A DNA stretch of 33,202 nt from Methyloradius sp035460505 (lineage in GTDB: Bacteria; Pseudomonadota; Gammaproteobacteria; Burkholderiales; Methylophilaceae), in contig DATHWP010000086.1 in NCBI GenBank assembly GCA_035460505.1, forward strand, positions 1 through 33,202, read 5' to 3'. Of this stretch, positions 15,983-22,463 are shown piece by piece. The position numbers and the translations under genes were made by a program. How positions within the stretch are numbered: the stretch's first letter is position 1; each line of letters opens with the position of its first letter. The notes under the pieces are model-generated. The model was not told the DNA's origin. It did not search any database and saw nothing but the letters and a program-made list of their open reading frames with translations.

Positions 15983-16008
15983 AAACACCCTGCCGAGGCA
16001 GGGTGTTT
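15983..16008 (-). terminator. Rho-independent terminator or attenuator after xoxF
   Basis: AAACACCCTGCC and GGCAGGGTGTTT (15983-15994, 15997-16008) form a 12-bp perfect stem, followed on the minus strand by seven T. Placed between xoxF and xoxJ, it should end most xoxF transcripts and let only a fraction continue into xoxJ and the cytochromes. Confidence 0.88.
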
Positions 16009-16050
16009 ATATGACGCACTAACTTTTATTTAGTTCTAAAAATGTTGCGA

Positions 16051-16073
16051 TTAGGCAGCTTTAAGCTGCCTAA
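16051..16073 (-). other. Second hairpin just after the xoxF stop codon
   Basis: TTAGGCAGCT, a three-base spacer and AGCTGCCTAA form a 10-bp perfect inverted repeat about ten bases downstream of the xoxF stop. No T-tract follows, so it looks like a 3'-protecting stem-loop upstream of the true terminator at 15983-16008. Confidence 0.6.
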
Positions 16074-16082
16074 AGCTTCAAA

Positions 16083-17960
16083 TTACAGGCTAAATACGTT
16101 TAATGCACCGCCGCCAGGAGCAGCGTTCCACTTGGTCAGTTCTTTATAACCACCAGCTGCACCAAGTGCATCTGTATCGTTATTCAAACCAAGGTTCATC
16201 GCTACACCAGCCCAACCGCCGATACCGGACAGTACGCCAACGTATTGTTTACCCTTGTTACCGTAGGTGAATGCATTACCGATTACGCCAGAACCAACTT
16301 GTTGTTTCCAGAGCAATTTACCAGTATTAGCATCAACTGCCTTGAAATCACGTTCTAGAGTACCGTAGAACACGATGTCAGAAGCGGTTGTTAATGAACC
16401 ACCCCAAGCAGAGAACTTCTCTTTGTTGTACCAAACTGCTTTACCCTTGATTGGATCCCAAGCTTCGAAACCACCCATTACGCCATCTGGACCAGCAAAC
16501 ATGGTCAGAGTAGCGCCAACCCATGGTTGACCAGCAACGTACTTGCTTTCAACTGGCTCATAGGTCATGCAAACATGGTTCAATGGAATATACATTAAAC
16601 CTGTACGTGGGCTGTAAGATTGTGGTTGTTGATCCTTAACACCTAGAGCTGCTGGGCAAACGCCTTTAGCATTGTAATCTTGGTGTGTAGAAGCAGTACC
16701 CAACTTGTTAGGAACACCAGTCTTCAAATCAACTGAGCTAGCCCAGTTAACGAATGGGTGAGCCTTAGCAGCAACTAACAGAGTACCGTTAGCAGCATCC
16801 CATGTGTAGTTGAAACCGTTACGGTCAGTATGGTGAGCATATGTCTTACCATCTTTGTCGAACAGAACAACTTCATTGATGCCGTCATAATCCCACTCGT
16901 CATGTGGAGTCATTTGCATGCCCCACTTAGCGATACCGGTATCAACGTCACGTGCGAATACAGTCATAGACCACTTGTTGTCACCTGGACGTACATCTGG
17001 GTTCCAAACTGATGGGTTACCTGTTCCGTAATACACTAAGTTTGACTTAGGATCATATGGCCACCAACCCCATACTGAACCACCGCCGTGTTCCCAGCCG
17101 TTTTTAACAGCTTGTGGCTTGAGCCAGGTTTTAACGCCCAGATCTTTTTCACCAATCTTCAGCTTGTCGTTAGCTAAAGGCTTGAATGAACCACCTTCTT
17201 TGTTACCGCCGTTTACATCTTCGTAAACTGACAGTGCGCTGTATTGTGGGTTTTCTTTGTTGAAGTCAGCACCAATCAGAACTTCTGAATCTGGACCTGT
17301 GCTGTATGCTTTCCATGCCAATGAACCATCTTTCAGGTTATAAGCAGCGATAAAGCAACGTACGCCGAACTCAGCACCTGAGCAGCCGGTCAATACTTTG
17401 TCTTTAATCACGTGTGGAGCATTGGTGTTAGTTGCGCCAACTTTAGGATCGTTAACTTTAACGTCCCAAACTTTAGCACCAGTCTTAGCATCAAGAGCAA
17501 CTAAAGTACCGTCATTTTGTTGCAAGAAAATCTTGCCATCGCCGAAACCAAGACCACGGCTTACGTTGTCGCAGCAAAGAACTGCTTGAACTGATGGATC
17601 TTGTTTAGGGAAGTAAGACCAGATGATCTTTTGGTTGTCGTTCAAATCAAGAGCGTAAACATTGTTTGGGAACGCTGTGTGAACGTACATAACACCGTTC
17701 AGAACGATAGGTGAACCTTCGTGACCACGGTTTACACCGGTTGCGAATGTCCATGCTGTCTTCAGGCTCTTAACGTTACCTTTGTTAATTTGAGCCAAGG
17801 TGCTGTAACCTTGGTTGTTGAACTGGCCACGTGGGTGAACCCAGTTATTTGCATCTTTCATAGCAGCTTCTTGGTCAGCTGCAGCTGAAGCAACCAATGG
17901 CATTACCATTGAAGCGCCAACTACTAAACCGAGAGCCAACTTGATTTTGCTCATCTCCAT
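16083..17960 (-). CDS. xoxF: Lanthanide-dependent PQQ methanol dehydrogenase XoxF
   Basis: A 625-residue periplasmic eight-bladed propeller quinoprotein that oxidises methanol. It has a signal peptide ending near ASA (residue 26), the vicinal disulfide Cys129-Cys130 that lies against PQQ, metal-ligand candidates Glu197 and Asn315, and the catalytic Asp357 in DEWDYDG. Asp359, two residues on, is the signature of lanthanide (XoxF) enzymes; calcium enzymes (MxaF) have Ala there. Tryptophan-docking repeats run throughout. GGAG lies seven bases before ATG 17960; ATG 17954 is an alternative. Insertions around residues 232-280 may mark the XoxF clade of Methylophilaceae, but I did not align it. No mxaF, pqq genes or MxaI are in the window. 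Confidence 0.97.
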   Translation of the reverse strand: MEMSKIKLALGLVVGASMVMPLVASAAADQEAAMKDANNWVHPRGQFNNQGYSTLAQINKGNVKSLKTAWTFATGVNRGHEGSPIVLNGVMYVHTAFPNNVYALDLNDNQKIIWSYFPKQDPSVQAVLCCDNVSRGLGFGDGKIFLQQNDGTLVALDAKTGAKVWDVKVNDPKVGATNTNAPHVIKDKVLTGCSGAEFGVRCFIAAYNLKDGSLAWKAYSTGPDSEVLIGADFNKENPQYSALSVYEDVNGGNKEGGSFKPLANDKLKIGEKDLGVKTWLKPQAVKNGWEHGGGSVWGWWPYDPKSNLVYYGTGNPSVWNPDVRPGDNKWSMTVFARDVDTGIAKWGMQMTPHDEWDYDGINEVVLFDKDGKTYAHHTDRNGFNYTWDAANGTLLVAAKAHPFVNWASSVDLKTGVPNKLGTASTHQDYNAKGVCPAALGVKDQQPQSYSPRTGLMYIPLNHVCMTYEPVESKYVAGQPWVGATLTMFAGPDGVMGGFEAWDPIKGKAVWYNKEKFSAWGGSLTTASDIVFYGTLERDFKAVDANTGKLLWKQQVGSGVIGNAFTYGNKGKQYVGVLSGIGGWAGVAMNLGLNNDTDALGAAGGYKELTKWNAAPGGGALNVFSL

Positions 17961-18069
17961 TTTATTTCTCCATAGCTATTACTACTAAGGGTTAAACAAC
18001 ACTAAGCATAAAATACCGTAGCTTTTTATTGATTCGAGCTTTTTACAGTATGGAACGCTTTAATTTTTC

Positions 18070-18087
18070 ACTCGCAACATAGCGAGT
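18070..18087 (-). other. Hairpin at the predicted 5' end of the xoxF transcript
   Basis: ACTCGC and GCGAGT (18070-18075, 18082-18087) pair around a six-base loop, beginning about seven bases after the -10 hexamer. A stem at the extreme 5' end would be expected to protect an abundant mRNA; alternatively the dyad is a protein site over the start point. Confidence 0.45.
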
Positions 18088-18094
18088 AACCTGC

Positions 18095-18123
18095 ATATTA
18101 GAACAGTAGAAAATGTTTTGCAA
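18095..18123 (-). promoter_or_regulatory. Candidate sigma-70 promoter of xoxF
   Basis: On the minus strand TTGCAA (18118-18123) and TAATAT (18095-18100) are separated by exactly 17 bases, each hexamer matching four of six consensus positions. The predicted start near 18088 gives a leader of about 128 bases before the xoxF ATG. Confidence 0.5.
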
Positions 18124-18205
18124 TACTCTATTTACAATTTATTTACATTTAACCCAAATATTTGTAACAACTTTAATATTGATATAGTCCAGACGCTTAC
18201 TGATG

Positions 18206-18211
18206 TATAAT
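18206..18211 (+). promoter_or_regulatory. Candidate -10 element for the proline iminopeptidase gene
   Basis: A perfect TATAAT stands about 33 bases before the ATG. The closest -35-like hexamer (TTGATA, 18179-18184) is 21 bases away, too far for a standard promoter, so the call is weak. Confidence 0.3.
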
Positions 18212-18243
18212 TTAATCAATATAATCAATTACTAATAAATAAT

Positions 18244-19206
18244 ATGACCACTAATAACCACACTTACAATTTGTATCCTGAAATCGATATCGCGCGCAGC
18301 AACTGGCTAAAAGTGTCTGATTTACATGAAATGTACTACGAAGAATCGGGAAATCTGCAAGGTTTACCTGTTGTTTTCCTTCATGGTGGGCCAGGCAGCG
18401 GCTGTAATCCTGCGCAACGCCGATTTTTTGATCCCGCTTTTTACAGAATCATTCTTTTAGATCAGCGTGGCTGCGGTAGAAGTAAACCATTAGGCGAAAC
18501 CAATCACAATACAACCGATGACCTGGTTGAAGATGTAGATAAACTAAGAGTCGCTTTAGGCATCGAGAAGTGGTTGGTGTTTGGTGGTTCCTGGGGGAGC
18601 ACGCTGGCACTAGCCTACGCGATTGCACACCCTGAGCGGGCCATCGGGCTCATTTTGCGCGGCATATTTTTAAGCCGCCAAAATGAGCTTGACTGGTTTT
18701 TACATGATGTGCGGCATTTTTATCCTGAAGCTTGGGAGAAGCTCACCGCTTATATACCAACCAATGAACACAATGATTTGCTAAACGCTTACTCCACCCG
18801 CATATTTTCAGAAGACAAATCCATAAGCGTTCCAGCAGCCACCAACTGGAATGCTTATGAAAGCAGCATCATGACCTTACGCCCGAGCACAGGCGGTGGC
18901 GGCAACCCAGTCAGTGATGAAATACAATTGGCGCGTGCGCGGGTGCAACTGCATTACATTTTGAACGATTGCTTTGTAGGTAAGCGAGACATGTTAAAAG
19001 AGGCCAGCGCACTAAAACACATCCCCACCACTATTGTGCAAGGCCGTTATGACATGGTATGCCCACCTTTAACGGCTTGGGAGTTGTCTCAAGCCATGCC
19101 ACATGCAGAGTTTTACATGGTGGCAGATGCAGGACATTCAGCGATGGAGGCCGGCACCACATCCGCACTGGTGGCTGCTACCGAAAAATTCAAAGCATTC
19201 AGTTAA
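18244..19206 (+). CDS. pip: Proline iminopeptidase (alpha/beta hydrolase, S33)
   Basis: A 320-residue cytoplasmic peptidase that removes N-terminal proline from peptides. The oxyanion motif HGGPGSG is at 47-53, DQRGCGRS at 73-80, and the nucleophile elbow GGSWGS with Ser116 follows. The acid and base of the triad sit in GRYDMVCP and DAGHSAME near the C-terminus. Length and motifs match the monomeric bacterial enzymes. The ATG lacks an obvious ribosome site. It is divergent from xoxF across a 283-base shared upstream region, with no functional link to it. Confidence 0.95.
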   Translation: MTTNNHTYNLYPEIDIARSNWLKVSDLHEMYYEESGNLQGLPVVFLHGGPGSGCNPAQRRFFDPAFYRIILLDQRGCGRSKPLGETNHNTTDDLVEDVDKLRVALGIEKWLVFGGSWGSTLALAYAIAHPERAIGLILRGIFLSRQNELDWFLHDVRHFYPEAWEKLTAYIPTNEHNDLLNAYSTRIFSEDKSISVPAATNWNAYESSIMTLRPSTGGGGNPVSDEIQLARARVQLHYILNDCFVGKRDMLKEASALKHIPTTIVQGRYDMVCPPLTAWELSQAMPHAEFYMVADAGHSAMEAGTTSALVAATEKFKAFS

Positions 19207-19258
19207 AATAGGCGCGCTTCACTCAAACGCTTAGCACTACTCAAACCCAAGGCATATT

Positions 19259-20563
19259 TTGGCGATTCATTTCAGGCAGGTAAAAGCACTAGGCAAGCAT
19301 CCAGCAATTGCCTTGCCGCGGGCGGCGTATGCCAAACATAAATACAGCACGCCAGTATTTGTATTGCAGGAAACGCTCAATGCGTTTCGAGTGCACAATG
19401 GCTTTAGCATTTCTGCATCGCTTTCCTTTTATGCGCTATTTGCGCTGATCCCGATGGCTTTGCTGATGTTTTTCATGCTAAGCCACCTGATTGTCTCGTC
19501 TAACTCTGCCATCGTTAAACTCGCCATACTTACTGGCACACTCGTGCCCAAATTCAGTCATCGCATCATGATTGAGGTTTATAACATTTCAAAACATGGC
19601 GCGGTGTGGGGCGTGTTTGGCTTTTTTGTCTTGTTCTGGATCGTCACGCCACTGGCAGGTGCTTTGCGTTCAGCCTTTCATACCATTGCTGCCAGAGTGG
19701 AGTCGCCTTCTTTTATTAAACGCAAAATCAAAGACGTACTGGCTGTCATAGGCATACTGGCGCTTTTTCTCATATTCACCTTTTTAGGGTTAATGACCGA
19801 AAAGCTGGTTGGTTATATACAACCATTTACGAAGCACACTGCATTGATTACGTCCTTCAGCTCGATCATATGCAGCACATTGCTGATGGCCATGTTCTAC
19901 CGTTTCTTTTTCCCCGCCCGCATTGCGCTCAAGCACATATTGATTGGCTCTATTGTCACAGGTCTGCTTTGGCTGGCCATGCGGCCAGCATTCACCTTGT
20001 TTTTATCCCTGAGCCAATCTTACGGCAGTGTATTTGGCGGCATGAAAAACATGTTTGTTTCTATCGTCTGGCTGTATTACACCTTTATTGTGTTTCTGCT
20101 CGGCACTGAGCTCATTGCTACACTGCATAAAAAAGATGTGCTATTGCTCAAGGGACTATTCCACGAAATGCCCGATGACAAAGCACACTATTTAAATGAA
20201 TTGATGGTGCGCTACGGAAAAACTTACAAAGCTGGCGACTACATATACAAAGAAGGTGATCAGGGGCATGAAATCTATTATGTGGTGGATGGGCAACTGC
20301 AACTGATCCACCAAGGCCGCATATTGCGGGATTTGAACGCGGGTGATTATTTCGGCGAAATGGCCTTTTTAACAGACACTGCCAGATACGCAGATGCAAA
20401 AGTCAGCACAGATCACACACGCATTATCGTGATCAGCGCAGAGAATATCGAAACCTTACTCTCCAGCGACCCGAATGTTGCCCTGAATTTTCTCAAAGAA
20501 ATGGCAACACGGCTGCAAGAAACCCAATTGCAAAGCAACTACAGCAACCCTAAGCAGCCATGA
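19259..20563 (+). CDS. YihY/BrkB-family membrane protein fused to a cyclic nucleotide-binding domain
   Basis: A 434-residue protein. Residues about 30-300 carry the six-helix YihY/BrkB domain, with the conserved SISASLSFYALFALIPM start, LFWIVTPLAGALRSAF and the SQSYGSVFGGMKNMFVSIVWLYYTFIVFLLGTEL-like region near the end. This family was once called RNase BN and its transport role is unresolved. Residues about 315-425 are a cNMP-binding domain: EGDQGHEIYYVVDGQL, the phosphate-binding cassette FGEMAFLTDTARYADA (with its Arg), and a C-terminal helix. TTG 19259 is the only early start because an in-frame stop lies at 19232. The domain on the cytoplasmic C-terminus suggests that nucleotide level controls the membrane part, which is inference. 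Confidence 0.88.
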   Translation: MAIHFRQVKALGKHPAIALPRAAYAKHKYSTPVFVLQETLNAFRVHNGFSISASLSFYALFALIPMALLMFFMLSHLIVSSNSAIVKLAILTGTLVPKFSHRIMIEVYNISKHGAVWGVFGFFVLFWIVTPLAGALRSAFHTIAARVESPSFIKRKIKDVLAVIGILALFLIFTFLGLMTEKLVGYIQPFTKHTALITSFSSIICSTLLMAMFYRFFFPARIALKHILIGSIVTGLLWLAMRPAFTLFLSLSQSYGSVFGGMKNMFVSIVWLYYTFIVFLLGTELIATLHKKDVLLLKGLFHEMPDDKAHYLNELMVRYGKTYKAGDYIYKEGDQGHEIYYVVDGQLQLIHQGRILRDLNAGDYFGEMAFLTDTARYADAKVSTDHTRIIVISAENIETLLSSDPNVALNFLKEMATRLQETQLQSNYSNPKQP

Positions 20564-20645
20564 TTTGCGCCAAATCAATCATGTAAAAGCCTGATTGATT
20601 TATCATATCGAATTCGTCATTCAAGATTCAGCAGAAAGCTCTACC

Positions 20646-21587
20646 GTGTCTCACATTATTGTTGCCGCCCTCTATAAATTTGCCAGCTTGCCAGACTTTC
20701 AGGCACTGCAAGCCCCGCTGCTTGATATCTGTGTATCGCATGGGCTGAAAGGCACGCTGTTGCTGGCAGATGAAGGTATCAACGGTACAGTAGCAGGCAG
20801 TCGCGAAGGTATAGATGGCATGCTTGCCTACCTGAAATCAGACCCCAGACTTGCGGATTTGGAGCATAAAGAATCGTTCGCTGATGAAATGCCGTTTTAC
20901 CGCATGAAAGTACGGCTAAAGAAAGAAATCGTCACGCTGGGTGTGCCAGGCGTAAGCCCGAATAAAGCCGTAGGTACCTATGTAAAACCAGAAGACTGGA
21001 ATGCGCTGATTTCAGACCCAGACGTTGTGCTGATCGATACCCGCAACGGCTATGAATATGACATTGGCACATTTCGTGGTGCAATCGACCCACACACCAC
21101 CACATTCCGCGAATTCCCCGATTACGTACAACAAAATCTGGACCCCAAAAAACATAAAAAAGTCGCCATGTTCTGCACGGGCGGCATACGCTGCGAAAAA
21201 GCCAGCGCTTACATGCTGGAGCAAGGCTTTGAAGATGTTTACCACCTGCAGGGCGGCATCCTCAAATACCTGGAGAACGTGCCCGCTGAAGAAAGCCTGT
21301 GGCAAGGCGAATGCTTTGTGTTCGACCAACGCGTGGCTGTCGGGCATGGCTTGGAGCTTGGCGAATATGACCAGTGCCACGCCTGCCGTCATCCTGTGTC
21401 GCCAGCAGAAAAAACATCCGAGCATTATATGGAAGGCGTTTCCTGCCCATATTGCTACAACACTTTAACGCCTGAAAAGCGCGTCCGCGTTGCTGAAAGA
21501 CAAAAACAGGTGGCGCTTGCCAAAGCACGTGGTGAAACACATATCGGCGAAGTGCATATTAAAGAAGCACGAAAAAAATCCCCCTGA
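20646..21587 (+). CDS. trhO: tRNA uridine(34) hydroxylase TrhO (rhodanese-like)
   Basis: A 313-residue cytoplasmic enzyme that installs 5-hydroxyuridine at the wobble base of certain tRNAs using oxygen. The N-terminal ferredoxin-like domain (LLLADEGINGTVAGS) is followed by a rhodanese domain with VVLIDTRNGYEYDIGTF and the active-site loop FCTGGIRCEKA. The C-terminal CHACRHP and CPYC pairs are usual in this family. GTG 20646 is chosen because family members start just before this ALYKFASL-type strand; a TTG at 20595 would add 17 unlike residues. Formerly YceA. Confidence 0.94.
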   Translation: MSHIIVAALYKFASLPDFQALQAPLLDICVSHGLKGTLLLADEGINGTVAGSREGIDGMLAYLKSDPRLADLEHKESFADEMPFYRMKVRLKKEIVTLGVPGVSPNKAVGTYVKPEDWNALISDPDVVLIDTRNGYEYDIGTFRGAIDPHTTTFREFPDYVQQNLDPKKHKKVAMFCTGGIRCEKASAYMLEQGFEDVYHLQGGILKYLENVPAEESLWQGECFVFDQRVAVGHGLELGEYDQCHACRHPVSPAEKTSEHYMEGVSCPYCYNTLTPEKRVRVAERQKQVALAKARGETHIGEVHIKEARKKSP

Positions 21588-21618
21588 TACGCAGGCCTGA
21601 AGTCTTGCTTGCGTATCA
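21585..21618 (+). other. Stem-loop overlapping the trhO stop codon
   Basis: TGATACGCAGGC (21585-21596, beginning with the stop TGA) pairs with GCTTGCGTATCA (21607-21618) over 12 bp with one G-U pair. No T-tract follows, so it is not a standard terminator; a 3'-end stabiliser or termination aid is possible. Confidence 0.5.
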
Positions 21619-21856
21619 CCTTCGCAGAAATACATTATCGTATAACGTTAATTATTTACCATCTCGCACCAATCCTCTCTAAATAAAGCATTCAAGCAAT
21701 ATTGAACTAATTTCTTTTTATTTTGACATATACAGGTTAGTATAAATATGAGATTAAGTATTCAGCTTAACTTTTAAAAAACTTATTAGAAAAAGCGCTT
21801 ATTCAATCTCATTGATATTTCTATCTCAAACAATTCAACATAAAAGGAATATTGCC

Positions 21857-22387
21857 ATGAATAAAATCGCACTTGTAATGATGACATCTGTACTTGCCAT
21901 GCCAATGGCTGCGTTCGCTGCAAAAGCAACCACACTGAAAGTAGAAGAAAAAATTGAAATCAATGCACCAGCTTCTGTAGTGTGGGCGAAATCTAATAAC
22001 TTTAATGATTTGGGCGCCTGGCACCCTGCCGTTAAAAAGACTGAAATACTGGAAGGCACCAATAATAAAGTCGGCGCTGTGCGTTTATTAACGCTGCAAG
22101 ATGGCGGCACGATCAAAGAGAAGCTCAATGCTTATAGCGACAAAAACAAGTCTTACAAATATCAGATATTGGAAAGCGTATTACCTGTTAGCAGCTATGT
22201 GTCCGTCTTTACTGTTAAAGACGTAGCAGGCGGTAAATCATTGGTTGAGTGGAAAGGCCATTTCAAACGCAAAGATGTTTCAGCTACCCCAGCAGCTGGT
22301 CAGACTGATGAAGATGCTACCAAGACTATTCATGCGGTTTATACAGGCGGCCTTGAAAACCTGAAGAAGATTAGTGAAGCGAAGTAG
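21857..22387 (+). CDS. Periplasmic SRPBCC-family protein, MxaD-like
   Basis: A 176-residue exported protein with a signal peptide ending in AFA near residue 22. The mature part is a START/polyketide-cyclase-like fold with the opening EKIEINAPASVVWAKSNNFNDLGAWHPAVKKTE, the GAVRLLTLQDGGTIKEKL strand pair and LVEWKGHF. This matches the MxaD group, whose members help methanol dehydrogenase hand electrons to its cytochrome in Methylobacterium. AAGGAA precedes ATG 21857; an upstream in-frame start at 21812 lies in the leader. No mxa genes adjoin it, but xoxF is 4 kb away, so a XoxF role is plausible. Generic SRPBCC proteins of unknown function are the alternative. Confidence 0.8.
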   Translation: MNKIALVMMTSVLAMPMAAFAAKATTLKVEEKIEINAPASVVWAKSNNFNDLGAWHPAVKKTEILEGTNNKVGAVRLLTLQDGGTIKEKLNAYSDKNKSYKYQILESVLPVSSYVSVFTVKDVAGGKSLVEWKGHFKRKDVSATPAAGQTDEDATKTIHAVYTGGLENLKKISEAK

Positions 22388-22416
22388 TGGTTTAAAGTGT
22401 AGTTTCTAAGCAAAAT

Positions 22417-22443
22417 AAAAAAACGCCCATTGGGCGTTTTTTT
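22417..22443. terminator. Bidirectional rho-independent terminator
   Basis: A7-CGCCC, a three-base loop and GGGCG-T7. It serves the MxaD-like gene (plus) and the converging chemoreceptor gene (minus). Confidence 0.93.
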
Positions 22444-22463
22444 ATTCTACGCCATCAATACCT

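Noticed and set aside
15947..15988. Longer N-terminus for XoxJ
   Set aside because: It would read into the xoxF terminator stem, and GAGGAAG is placed for ATG 15946.
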